Assembly (NCBI RefSeq): GCF_016545825.1 | Contig: NC_052615.1 | Location: forward strand, 31,493,088 to 31,557,087 | Source: Eucalyptus grandis | Lineage: Eukaryota; Streptophyta; Magnoliopsida; Myrtales; Myrtaceae | Direction: 5' to 3' | DNA: 64,000 nucleotides | Notes under the pieces: model-generated | The model's database searches: none | The model's input: the letters and a program-made list of their open reading frames with translations, nothing else | Told to the model about the DNA's origin: nothing | Translations under genes and position numbers: made by a program | Shown here: positions 24,900-37,046 of the stretch, one piece after another | Position numbering within the stretch: position 1 is the first letter of the stretch | Layout: every line of letters starts with the position of its first letter

Positions 24900-27800
24900 A
24901 TTCTTTTATATAGAGGGGGGTTAGCATACACAGTCCCAACAAAATCTGAACTTGTAGATTATCAGATCATGTGAACAATACTGACAGATAGTTTCCATTA
25001 AATTAGTGTTTCAATCTGGCCCGTATAAAGGGTCTTTCATTGATATTATTTAGGAGCAGTGTGCTTGTGGCTGGAGCAAGTGGGGCGCTAGATTCTTGTT
25101 GATTCCTGGTGGCCCCGTTAAAAAGCTTGGAATAGCGACCTCATGTTAAGATAAAGAGAAAATAAGATAAGCCTAATCTGAAGATAATAGGACATCAATC
25201 CTTTCATCACCCAATGAAAAGGCTGATTAAGACTTATGTCTATGAAATGAAGAAGATGGTAAAGAAGTTTTTTCTTTTTTTTCTTTTTTCCTCAAATTTG
25301 ATTGATTTAATATGTGTATATGATATTCTTTTCATATATGTATGGTGGATTTCATTCTAGCCGGAGGCCTGTTCCACTAGTCTTGTGGCTGCGGTTGGAC
25401 AATCGATCATGGCGAAGAGGAGAATTTGTCACGAAGCGACCCAAGACAAGAGGACGAATTGATGGTGAATGGTGCGAAGAATCTTGAATATATATGGTTC
25501 CGTGGAGAATCCTCATGTGCGAGGGAGATCCTTGCTTTGAAGCCTTGGATTAAATCACCCAAAAAATGACAAAAAAAAACCAGTTGTGGCTGCAATCAAA
25601 TTGATCTTGGACTTCCTGTCTGGTTGTGAATTTTGGCCTCGAGAATATGTAATATGTATGAAGAAAAACGATATGAAATGGACGGAGAGAGAAATCATTT
25701 TTTAGAGTTACAATAACCATCGCCATGTTTCTTCTTTTAAATCTTGCCGTCTTTGCGTAGGGTTAAAAGCATACGAAGCGAGTTTGATATTCTCCATTTA
25801 TTTGAGTCACTTGTTGACATTAAAAAATGGCCGAGTCCCCTAATCGACGTAACGGTAATACGAAGCTCAATATTGAATTGTTGACAATGCAATTGATAAA
25901 AATGATTGTTGGCAATCAATATGATGCCGATCTAAACTTGGAATCAATGAGCTATTGATGGTCAAGAGACCGTAACAACTATCGACATATAGTGGTGGTT
26001 AGTCGACAACAAAAGCAAAAAGCTAGACATGTTGAAGATGGAAGACCAGACCGAGATGCCACGGAAATATCAATGGATAGTTAATCCCAGAGGCAATTGA
26101 GGAGCTGTAACTGTTTAAGGATAAGGATTATACATGATCGATGAAAATGATTATGAAGCCTAAAACCATGGGATGTTATTGTAATTGGCAATTTGAATGT
26201 CACTGTTAATAAGCATGAATTACTGTAGAGGATATGCAATCGTCAACACTTGTATATCTTTTCAATTCCAGTTTATTGAGTTATTAATTAATCAATTCCC
26301 TAAACTTGCACTTTATTCCATATCTAGTTATCACTACTTTATGTATTACTTCCTCTCCGGATCGCCGCTCAATCCGGTTTAGTAAAAATCAAAGATAAAC
26401 TTTTGATGAAGGGTGTGGACCAATTTCGACCAAACACCACCATACAAATTTTGGATCACATTTTAATCCACGAGGGTGAGTTTCACTGAGAAAAGAATTG
26501 CATTTACTTCCAACCTGAATCGGAGCTATCTTAATCTCTCGCCAAGGGCGACATTTTTCAATAAGTGTATTAACAACTTAAATACGATCCTAATTTGCCA
26601 AGCGAGGGTAGAGTTAGCTCCAGTGAGCATCGGAGGAATGACATTTCATTTTTAAGAAGATCGCCACTTTTTTTTTTTAATTTCACTTGACTAGGAAAAT
26701 TCTATATTTTCTATATAATACTCATTAATCTCGTGGATGATATAAAATGCTAGGCAAAATTCCAAATTGATCGTCCAAAAATATGGACGTGTTTGGATAT
26801 GGAAAAACTAATCACTTATTTCCTATTTAGGAATTTCTTTTTCCAATTCCATTATTCCTTTCCTTTAGGACCTTATCAATAGCTTTTCTAGGTCCATCAT
26901 TAGGCTATATTTGTCAAATTTGGAATCGTAAAAGTTTCAAGTTTTCATTGTCTCGTTTCAATTTATTTGTTGGATTATAGGTAGAAGATGCTTGTCTCCA
27001 TAAAAGAATTATTCTTCTTTTTTGGGGACCCTTTAGATCTTGTGGTTTTCAAGAACACATCTCAAAACGGAGACGTACCCTAAAAGCAATGCAGCCTCTG
27101 ACCGACTCTAACATGTTGAGGTTATAAGTCAATAGCGTGATAAGGTACAATTGGGATGCGGAATTTGTACGCTCCAAACGATATTAACAAAGTATGAGTA
27201 TACTAAGGATCATTTCCAACTTTTCAATCAACTCTATGTACCAATCAATCTAAGATCAAAGGTAATGGATACAAGTTGCGACTAACTCGAGTCTCACATT
27301 TTGAACTTATGCAATATAGAAGGGGAAAAAAAGTGTAGAGTAATGCCGCGCAACATGTGTAGACATTTGATGTAATATATATTATTGCCTTAACATTACA
27401 ATTTTTTAATTATTTGTTATTTTAATCGGGTTTCTTCAATTATAAGATAAACAAAGTCTCCTCATAAAAAAAAAAAAAGTACAACAATAAAAATTACCTC
27501 AAAATTCAAGCAAGTATAGGTTTTATTTGTTTCACAAAAAATAAATAATTCAAAAAAATTAAAAAATAATCATTCATAACACTTACAAAAATGAATAAAC
27601 AAAATACAATTTCATTGTTCACAAAAATGTTGAGACATATATTCTTACAAATAATAAGAAAAATTCTTAATTAACATATTCAATCAATATAAATGATTAT
27701 TTTTAGGAAAATATCTTTCAAATTATTCATTTCTTTGAAATAAATGCGTCTTTTACTTTGGCTCAAACACCATAACGGTTTCTAAAACTAAGCAGTGATT

Positions 27801-28654
27801 TGGAATGTCCTAAAAATTAGCGGTGTTCAAAATTTTAGTTTAAGGTACGTGCCTTCTCTAATCCTAAAAAGTCATAGAAAACCACAAATTTCAAAACCAA
27901 AAGCCCCACACACAAACACAAAAGGAATCCCGCTCACGATGCCAAACGCAAAATCAAAATATTAAATCATCTTGAAGCATGTCTTTCCGCCGAGACATTT
28001 GGCGCTTTGTCAATTTCCATATCCAATCGTCGCTCGAGCATTCCCCTTTTCTTAACCCCTTGCGTGGAAAAGCCTTTCCTCCCCCTGCGCCTCCCAAAGA
28101 ATGTCTTTTTTTAACTCGAGCGGGCCTCGCGACACGGCAGCGCTCCTCCGTTCGATCCAAGCGTGCATACACAAGCGAAGCGTCCCGAGATGACTGGAAG
28201 ATGACCGACGATGTCTCCAATTCATGTCAGTGGATCTGCAGAAACATCTGTCAGCATGTGTCTGTCTCCTCGTATTTGCTTTTGAAGAGGCGGGGATTAC
28301 TGCTCTCCTCCTAACTTAGGTCTAAAAGACCCCGGGGGGGCGGGGACACGAAAGGTAAAAAAAAAAAATTCAAAGCGCCACGAAGAAATATCCGGACGAC
28401 GACTTTGAGATCCCACTCTCTGTCTGTCTTTCTCTCTCTCTTCCTCCGTGGGGAACAAAAGGAAGGGCGCGCCCGATGTTTTCACCAGCATAACAGAGAA
28501 GCGAACAAAAGAACTCTCTGCACGGCCCGCAAGACCCGATTTTTCTCGCCGTCTCTCCCTCTCTCGCCCGCTCCGAGCCAACCCATTTTGCTCCCTCCTC
28601 GTTATCTCCGAACATCTCTTCTTCCTTCGCTCGTCCGAACCCAATTCAAAAGAA
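22151..28654. other. Long AT-rich intergenic region
   Basis: About 6.5 kb between SLAC1 and the ACS10-like gene with no supported gene. The VPS18-like neighbour expected from Arabidopsis is not here. It contains a long TC microsatellite (24809-24896), poly-A/T tracts (22482, 24112, 27467) and scattered short open frames with no recognisable family. 28322-28758 is the pyrimidine-rich leader/promoter of the next gene. Confidence 0.45.
24809..24896. repeat. (TC)44 microsatellite
   Basis: An uninterrupted dinucleotide tract of 88 bp, the longest in the window. The open frame across it (LSLSLS...) is an artefact of the repeat. Confidence 0.97.
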
Positions 28655-28691
28655 CCGCCGCCCCCGCCCCCGCCCCCGCCCCCGCCCCCTG
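28655..28691. repeat. C5G hexanucleotide repeat in ACS10-like leader
   Basis: Five tandem CCCCCG-like units lie ~70-100 bp before the start codon, followed by a TTTCG pentamer repeat (28703-28722). The complementary strand has runs of five Gs spaced by single bases, able in principle to form a G-quadruplex, with an i-motif on this strand. Confidence 0.8.
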
Positions 28692-28758
28692 GCACTCCTC
28701 CATTTCGTTTCGTTTCGTTTCGATTTTCGCCTCGACCCAGAAGCATGAATTCTCCAAA

Positions 28759-31399
28759 ATGACCCGCCCCCGCCACCCCCGGACCCGGAACCCGGATCCA
28801 GAGGAAGACTCCAAGCCCACGACCTCGTCGTCGTCCGGCGGCGGCGGGGGAACCGCCATGAGGGTCATCGTCCCCCTGCAGGGGGTGGTCCAGGGGAGGG
28901 GCGGCCTCGTGCTCGGCTCCGTCATACCCTGCGCCCTCTTCTACTTCCTCCAGCTCTACCTCAAGAGGAACAGGTCCCGGAGGAGCATCCGCCGCCGCCG
29001 CCGTCCCCCTCGTCGTCCGCGGAGCACCTGCCGGAGGTGCCCGGGCTGCAGAGGACCCTTTCCCGGGCCCACCTCTCGCCCCGGGGTCCGGCTCACGTGT
29101 CGGGCCGGGTGAACGCGATTCTGAGGAGTGGGGATTCGCCGGATATCGTTGGGGTGAAAAAGTATTTGGAGGATGCCTATGATAAGATGAGTAATCCAGA
29201 TGGGGTTATTCAGCTTGGTTTGGCTGAGAACAAGGTGGGATTTTTTCCCTGTTTTCTTATGTTGGATGATTTTTTCATGTCGTTTTGATTTTGGTTGAGT
29301 TAATTTTATGACTTCTTGTTTGTGTGGTATTCTGATGGGTGCAGGTGGGTTCGGATTTGGTTCGGAATTGGCTGGTGGAGAATGGGAGGGAGGCAATGCT
29401 GGGGGATGAGTTGAGCATCAGTGGAATTACAAATTACCAGCCTTTTGATGGATTGATGGAGTTGAAAGTTGTAAGATGCTTCGAGTTTGTGTTCGCAGTG
29501 TACTGTCTATGTATGTTGTATTCGTATTGCGGAGTTTGACGATGTGTCATGTTAATTTGTTGATTATGATGTGCATTCATTTGAAATGAAGTCGATGGAG
29601 CTGTTTAGATGGTCATTAATTGTGGAGATTTTTCTCTGTCTTGGTTCATGTGATTGACAATTGGAGATGCACCCTAGTATCCCAAATACCAAGTTGAGGG
29701 CAAGAAGTTAGGTGGCCCCAGCGACACCCAAATTTACAAATACCCACCTTTCAAATTCCGGCCTTTATCATGAATTTTTCCCGTCATTATCGTGTTTTGT
29801 GACCAAATTATACAGCACCTCCATATGGCAGGCTATAAATGGTGTATATGTGCGTGCAGTGCATGCTGATGTCCATGTGCGTGCATTTATCATGCATCTC
29901 TGAGCTAAGAAGAGGATTACGAGCCAATCTCCCCGTTAGCTAATCTTGCTGCCGAATCTCAGACGTGTCATTGATGTTTGAGTTAATCTCTAGTTATTCA
30001 TGCTATAATCAAACTTGATTAATTTGTTGACTCCTCCTTCATGCTCGAGATTCATTTATTATTTATTCGACGGTACAAATGTAAGTACTGATGACACACA
30101 TTGCATCGGGCACTCCTAGTCCTGCCTTATTTGGATGGATCATTCATCTTTTTCCCTGTGAATTGGTATCTGGATTAATTACTCACGAAGAGTTATTTGA
30201 AGTAGATATTCACTCTCATAGTCATATCATTCTATTCTCATCTGCATTTTGTGCAATTCTCCTTTGATTGAATCCTTCCATTTTATGAGCATCATCTTAC
30301 TGATCATGTAGGCCGTGGCGGAATTCATGTCCCAAGCTATTGAAGGAGCAGTGTCCTTTGACCCGTCACAAATTGTGTTGACGACAGGTGCAAGCGCTGC
30401 TATTGAGATGCTTAGCTTCTGCATAGCGGATGCTGGAAATGCGTTCCTAGTCCCAACTCCATATTATCCCAGGTAATAATAGGTGCAGATATTCTATTTA
30501 CATATTCAGAGGTGTGTGTGAAGCTAAATTTGAATAACACATGCAGTTTCGACTGTGATTTGAAATGGCGAAGTGGAGTGGAGATAATACCAGTCCCTTG
30601 TCGTAGTGCCGATGGCTTCAGTTTAAATTTTACTGCTCTTGATCTCGCCTTCAGCCAGGCAAAGAAGCGCGGGGTAAAGGTTCGTGGGATTATAATCTCA
30701 AATCCATCAGATCCTGTTGGGAGTCTGCCAAACCGTGAGACTCTTTATAACCTTCTAGATTTTGCCACCGAAAAGAACATGCACATAATCTGTAATGAAG
30801 TATTTGTTGGTTCGACTCACGGTGAGGGGTTTTTGAGTATGGCCCAAGTTGCTGATTCAGAAGACTTTGATCGGAGCAGAGTTCATATCATTTACAGTTT
30901 GTCGGAGGACCTTTCTCTAATAGGGTTTAATGTGGGTGTCATTTACTCCTTCAACCAAAATGTTGTGGCTGCTGCTAAGAAATTGGCGCGGTTCTCTTCA
31001 ATTTCATCTCCGACCCAGCGCATGCTTGTCTCTCTGCTTTCTGACACTAGATTTATGCAGAACTTCATCAGGATCAGCAGAGAGAAGCTTGGAAAAACGT
31101 ACATGATGTTCACTGGGGAATTAAGGCAATTAGGAATTGAGTGTGTGAAAGGTAGTGGGGGTTCCTACTGCTGGGCTGACATGAGCGGGTTGATTCGATC
31201 ATACAGTGAGAAAGGAGAGTTGGAGCTTTGGGATAAATTGTTGAATACAGCAAAGATTAATGTCACTCCTGGATCCATTTGTCACTGTATTGAACCTGGA
31301 TGGTTCCGGTTTTGTTTCACTGCATTGACCGAAGAAGATATTCCTCTAGTTATGAAGCGGCTTCAAAAAGTTACTGAAACTTGTAAATCTCGCAGTTGA
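28759..31399 (+). CDS. ACS10/ACS12-type aminotransferase-like protein, active-site Lys lost; frameshift in exon 1
   Basis: Four exons: 28759-29234, 29345-29470, 30312-30472 and 30547-31399; about 538 aa if the frame is restored. The N-terminus matches the ACS10/12 branch: MTR start, [16 protein letters not shown], then a membrane-like segment [19 protein letters not shown]. Exon 1 is 476 bp, one base short of in-frame, and the reading frame shifts between about 28975 and 29010. Later exons are open and keep [28 protein letters not shown] and GWFRFCF. Yet the PLP-binding Lys is Glu: the motif reads [14 protein letters not shown] (Glu codon 30905-30907), and NPSNP is NPSDP, the Arg of GFR is Asn, and the Tyr that holds the cofactor is Phe. 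Normal ACS10/12 proteins are PLP aminotransferases, not ACC synthases. This one is either a pseudoenzyme or a young pseudogene. Confidence 0.85.
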
Positions 31400-32660
31400 A
31401 AATTTTTTATCGATTTCAATCTACAGAAGTGGGTCGCCTGTGGATAATTTGAAGGGGCAAAGTTAGCCTCCAGTTCGAATGATGATGGATGAAGAAGACT
31501 CGAATCACCCTAAAATTTCAAGTCCAAGTATCAAGTGAGAAATCACGTGGGTACCTTCTTCGGTTGGATTTGGCTACTTCTGGTCATATTTATGCCTGTT
31601 GATTCTGCCCTAAAACTGAGCAGCAGCAGTTCTCAGCTTGGATCCGGAGGCGACTCTGATGGAATTTCTTTGTCAATTTTGGTCTCTTAGTCGATATGTA
31701 TCGGCTTCGATATTGTTTCTTTATGGCCTTTTGTAAGGGTCATCTTGGATTTAAAATGTAGTGCAGTTTCCAAAAGTGAACGGATAATGCTGGTAAATAG
31801 GAATTGTTCATTAGATTGTTGAAGCTTCCTTTTGTGATATGTTTTAGCCAATTCCTTTGCCTTTTGTTCTTATTGTTGTAAAGGTGTCCATCATTAGTTG
31901 CAAAAAGTGTTCAAATAGATTTGAATGGGCATCACCAGTGGAAGTTGGAGATGGAACTGCTTTTAAGCATTTCTATCAATGATGACAGGTGAAAAGGTGT
32001 CGTGTCCTTCTTGGATTTTGCAAATTTGGGCCCCTTGGCCCTTGCATTCTGTTTATGCAAATACTTTATTTTGCTGAGGGTGGGTTGATAATTAATTGCC
32101 CTTATAAGTTGTACAATTCACTCTGTATTTTGCCAAATTATTCTGATGACCTTGAGGACAGAGCAATAATGAGTATGATGAAAATGCATAGCTTGTAAAA
32201 CGATGAAGGGAGAAACTTTTAAACAATGTATACAAATGATGGACGCAAGTGAAAGCCATGGTTCCATGCGATTTACTTGGGATTTTTAACGAGTGGCAAA
32301 ATGTAGAAGAGGTTGTGTTAATGATTCTGCGACTTAGAAAATTGTCACTGTTCCGTTATTGCATCTCAGACATTGCTGTACATTCCCCGACTTCCCAACT
32401 TGAAACAATGAGATGGGAAAAGAAAGAATGATTTTATTTTCAGAAAATTACAAGGGTCAATGAACATTTTCGGACTGATGATCTAGAAAGAATACAAAAG
32501 AATTTTCTTGTTCTGTTCCATTGAATTCTCTGTAAACAATTCCCAACCCCATGTTTCGTCTGCACAAACAAAAAAACCCTCTTGGCTAGGCTATGCACTA
32601 CCATGTCTGTACTCGGAAAAGCCCCCAAAATGAATCCCACCGTCAGGACAAGTTGCATCA
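31400..32660. other. Convergent 3' ends of ACS10-like and LRR-RLK genes
   Basis: Holds the 3'UTRs of two genes transcribed towards each other. No further gene recognised. Confidence 0.5.
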
Positions 32661-35395
32661 CTAGGATTCAGGTCCAGACCTAATAGACTCAAGAACCTGA
32701 ACAACTTCAGCCATGCTCGGCCTTCGCATCGGAGTCTCAGATGTACAAATTAAACCCAACTTCATCACCTGTATCAGCTCGTTCTCCACAAGTCCTCTCA
32801 AATTCCTGTCGAAGCAATCTGAGGCAGTTCCTCTGTCCAGTAACTGTCGCACGTATTCACAGAGAACGACCACCTCATTTGCCACTGGTCTCTCGACCGG
32901 TTTCCGGCCCGTCACCAGCTCCAAAAGAATCACTCCAAAGCTATAAACATCACATTTCTCGCTCGCCCTCAAACTCTGAGCCAACTCAGGCGCCACATAC
33001 CCAACTGCATTGTGGGATTTAGTCAGACCGTAATTATCCAAAATGGGAAGCAGTTTCCCCAAACCATAATCGGACAATTTGGCCTCGTATCTATCGTCTA
33101 ATAATATGTTTCGTGATTTTATGTTGAGGTGAAGAATAGGTGGCCGGCAATCATGGTGAAGGTAAGCTAGAGCTCTCGCTGTACCAAGGGCAATCCCGAA
33201 CCTTCTAGACCAATACAATTCAGGGTTACCACCGCCTGTGCTCGTTCCAGCATAAGAAAACTCGTGTAAATTGTCATACAGATTCCCCTTGACTATAAAC
33301 TCGGTCAAGATTAAGTGCATCGTCGACGACCAGTAGTATCCTTGCAAAGCAACCAAATTAGGGTGCCGCAGATTCCCCAGGCGTCCAATTTCTTGCTCAA
33401 ATTCATCTTGGTTCCTAATCCTCCCTAGTGTCTCAAGCTTCTTGACCGCAATAGAGACCCCACCTTCAAAATCACTCCTATAAACTGTGCCAATCGAGCC
33501 GCCACCAATCAGACAGTCCTTGTCAAGCAAAGCCTTGGTCCCTGCCTCCCAGTCTTCATACTTTGACGGCAGACTTTTGCTAAACAAAACCAACTTTCCG
33601 ATTATCACATTCGAATCAGTCGAACCTAACGGAGTGCTCTCAACAATTTCCACCTCACCATCTGTTTTTCTTTGTCGAGCCCGGATGTTCATTACGGTAA
33701 CCACACAGACACCAGTAAGGATCACGGCAGCTGCAACAATAGCCACAATCACTGAAGCAGTTATCTTTTTTGTCTCTCGTGGAGCAGGGGTAACTGAGCA
33801 ACTCGTTTCCAAAGGGGCCCCGCAGAGCCCTGGATTGTTGGAAAATGCAGATGGACCAAATGCCTGGAGGATTGTGCTAGCAGGGATGACACCAGAGAGG
33901 TGGTTGAAGGAGACATTGAAGTGTGTTAAATTTGCCAGATTCCCAAGGGACGTGGGTATGGATCCAGAAAGCGAATTATTTGACAGATCGAGAATCTGGA
34001 GTCTCGAGATGTTCCCCAGTGTTGGTGGAATGCTTCCATCTATTTTGTTTTGATGAAGATCAAGAACTTTCAGGTACGTCATGTTGTATAGATTTTGAGG
34101 GATTTCACCATCCAATGCATTACCAGAAAGATCCCTGCAGTCACAACCCAGAAATTACTCCTTATAAATTTCAGAGTTAAAAATTGTTCACATATTATCA
34201 TAAGCAATTGAGTTTTGGGGACTCACAGCTCAAGAAGGAATCGACAATTGCTTATGCTCGTGGGTATTTCACCAACGAGGTTGAGATTCTGCAAGTCCAA
34301 GATCTGTAGTGGCTCAATGCCTCCAATCTCCACAGGGATTGTTCCATCTAGCAGATTATTGCCCAATCTAATCTCTAAAAGGTTCTTTAGACTGCCAAGT
34401 TCAGTCGGAACACCACCGCTCAACCTGTTGGACCCCAGGTCCAAAACCCTCAAGCTGCTGCATTTGGCAATGCTCAAAGATATGTCACCGCCCAAGTAGT
34501 TCCCTGAGGCATCCAAGATCTCTAGGTTTTCACCGCATGATGTAATGTTAGGAATCTCCATATCAAAAGCATTGTGCGATATGTTAAAGTGAGAAATGTT
34601 CTTCAACTCGAGAACCCCGAAAGGAGCTGACCCAGTAAAGTTGTTGCTGCCAAGATCCAAATGATTCAAACTCTGGCATTGTGATATCTGCTCTTGCACA
34701 CTCCCAGTCAGACCATTGTCACTCACAGACACGAAATTTAAGCTCGGAATATTGCAAATTTGGGAAGGAATTCCTCCCCTAAGATTGTTGTGAGAAAAAT
34801 CGAATCCCTCAAGATTCAAGCAGTTCGCGATTGACTCGGGTATCGAGCCAGAAAGAGTATTATGAGACAGAGAAACAAATCGGGTCTTGTAACAATAAGT
34901 GAACAAAGCAACTGGAATCTCTCCATTGTAACCATTTTTGGACAAATCAAGAAACCTAATATTTGGCAAGCTACCTAGAAACTCTGGTATTAAGCCAGAC
35001 AAAGCATTAGAGCTGAAATTGATCTTCCACAATGACTCAAGAAGCTCATACTCTTCTGGGATGTTCCCAGAGAAGCGATTCCCAAACAATGTCAAAATCC
35101 TCAATGACGTCAAACCAGATAGAGCAGGAGACAACACACCTGCGAGGCTGGTGTTCCACAGGACTATCCTCTCCACGTACCCATCTGCATTGCAAGTAAC
35201 GCCCCCGAAATCGCAGGCATTAGCGCTGGGGACCCAAGTGGCCAAGAAGTCGTACGGGTCCGCCGTGATGTTGCCCTTAAATTGGAGCAAGATCTCCTTC
35301 TCAGTCACCGGCGACACCCCGCATATGATGCAGAGAAAGCAAGGGATCACGAGCGCGAGAGCATGAGGGAGAGGGCGTTGACCGAGGCTTCTCAT
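32661..35395 (-). CDS. LRR receptor-like pseudokinase (At1g12460/At1g62950-type)
   Basis: Minus strand, exons 35395-34227 and 34134-32661 with a 92-bp intron, 880 aa, close to the ~882 of Arabidopsis At1g12460. Order: signal peptide (1-27), LRRNT region with CDFGGVTC, about 18-20 leucine-rich repeats to ~470, paired-cysteine cap ([13 protein letters not shown]), a single membrane helix (~514-537), and a cytosolic kinase-like domain (~590-875). The glycine loop is GGGSIGTVY (600-608) and the ATP-binding Lys is in IAVKK (621). The catalytic loop reads HLNIKSRN (725-732) instead of HRDxKxxN and DFG is DYG (745-747), so the catalytic Asp is absent. The same HLN appears, as I recall, in the Arabidopsis relatives, so it is an inherited pseudokinase feature. 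Ligand and function are not known from sequence. Confidence 0.93.
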
Positions 35396-35799
35396 GCTCG
35401 AAATCCCGATGACGAATTCGCCGGATCTAACCGTTTGGCATGATGGGTAGTTGATTCAGCTCACCAAGACGGAGCGGAACAGAAGGATTCGGCAATCCCG
35501 GCAGCTCTCGCTCCAGCAGCAGAGTTGAAGACGCGAACTTTCAAGAATGAGAAATGCCGCATCTTGCTGATCGTTAAGTAAAAGCAAGAGCAAAGCAAGA
35601 GCACCCTCTCACTCACACTCTGATCTGATAAAGGAGGCTATCATTGACCGAGCACATTCATGCGCCGGCAGCAATTAATGGGAAATCCCAGCGAATCATC
35701 GATTCGGGCGATCCTCCCTGACTCAAGCCCAAGAATGATGAAGGTGTTTTGTTGCCTGGGGTTCAATCAAAAGCAGAAGTTTCTTAAATTTAACTGAGT

Positions 35800-35835
<36 letters not shown>

Positions 35836-36456
35836 TGCAACGAAAGTGGTAGCTGCAGTAAGTGACATGGGCTTCGCTGGAAAGGGCAGCAAGAGGTGGG
35901 AGAGAGACTTGGAAATTTAATAAATGCGCAATTTTTGTAGTTTAAAGAAGAAGATCTCTTACATAATCTAATCTAACCTTATTCAACGTAATACCAACAA
36001 AAAATTATGATAAGAAATGTACTTTTGAATAACACCTGCTTAATTAGCTCTGTCTCTCAAGCTTCACTTCATATTTTTATGTGTTTAAAATTGCAACCAA
36101 CTGGGGAGGAGCACGTTGATCGTGCATGTGCAGCTTCATCTCTCTCTCTCTTTCTCTCTCTCACAAACCAACAAGAAAAGATGGAACCTTGAATTGAAAA
36201 TTTTAAAAAAGGCACAGACCCATTTTTGGTTTTGTCTCTTGTCTCCTCTTCTCTCATATTGAATTGAATTAAATCGCCAAAGTGGTATCGAGAGGGACCT
36301 TATAATTTGTTCTTTGGTGTGTCTGTGTGCGTGAGAGAGAGAGATAGAGAGAGGGCATTTATTCTTCCCCACCAACCACGCCTGCTCCACCATCATCACC
36401 GCCACGCCATCATCTCTTGAACCCGCACAAACACCGCAGACTAACTATCAGCCGAA
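35396..36456. other. Upstream region of the LRR-RLK
   Basis: Probable leader and promoter of the minus-strand kinase. It contains an AG microsatellite (35802-35832) and further GA/CT runs at 36137-36162 and 36335-36353. No gene recognised. Confidence 0.4.
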
Positions 36457-37046
36457 ATGGTAAAGCTTTTCCATTTGCTTCGCTTCTTGTTTCATGTGCG
36501 GAATAGTCGCAGCAGGAACAGAGACTTCAAAAGAAGAGAAAGATGAATAGAAAAAGAAAAGAGACAACGGGAGAGAGAGAGAGAGATTTGTGGGGGGGTT
36601 TCATTTTGTTCTCTTTTTTACACTGTGAAGATTGTGAATCGACAGTTCCTTTTCCCCTGTCTTCCAGCCGTTGGATGTAGACCTTGAGGAGACAATTCAA
36701 TTGGTTGGGTATCGTTTACCATGTTGTTTGTATAGGCAAATTAGTATTACGTTCGTGTAAGAAGTAGGTGAGACGTGCCGTTCATCCAAATGAATAAACA
36801 ATTCAGGGGCGAGACCGGTTCCTTAAACGGGCAGATATGCACTCTTACTCTCCGCCTCAGGCGGATCTTCTCATGCTAAGGGAGCTACAGAACCGGGCGG
36901 CCGAGTCCCAGCCGTGCCGCATGGGAACTTGTTCCGGCAAACTTTTGAGCATGATGCCATGGTTTAACATCGTGATAATAATAATCTATAAGATGACTTT
37001 TACTCAGTCTACATTTCTTTCTTCTTGGTTTTCTCTTGTCTGCTGA
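36457..37046 (+). other. Candidate small two-exon gene (62 aa), unrecognised
   Basis: An ATG at 36457-36459 is followed at once by a GTAAAG donor. At 36860 an acceptor (ccgcctcag) opens a frame of 61 codons ending at 37046. Spliced, this gives a protein starting MADLLMLRELQNRAAESQPC, with a second Cys shortly after and a hydrophobic middle (WFNIVIIIIY). The upstream 100 bp resembles a 5'UTR. I know no family for it, the C-terminal half looks like random sequence, and it may be non-coding. Confidence 0.2.

Noticed and set aside
24771..24974. Serine/leucine-repeat protein
   Set aside because: It is only the translation of the TC microsatellite.
28405..28758. Upstream in-frame extension of the ACS10-like protein
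   Set aside because: Low-complexity leader sequence with CT and C5G repeats; the ATG at 28759 gives the family N-terminus.
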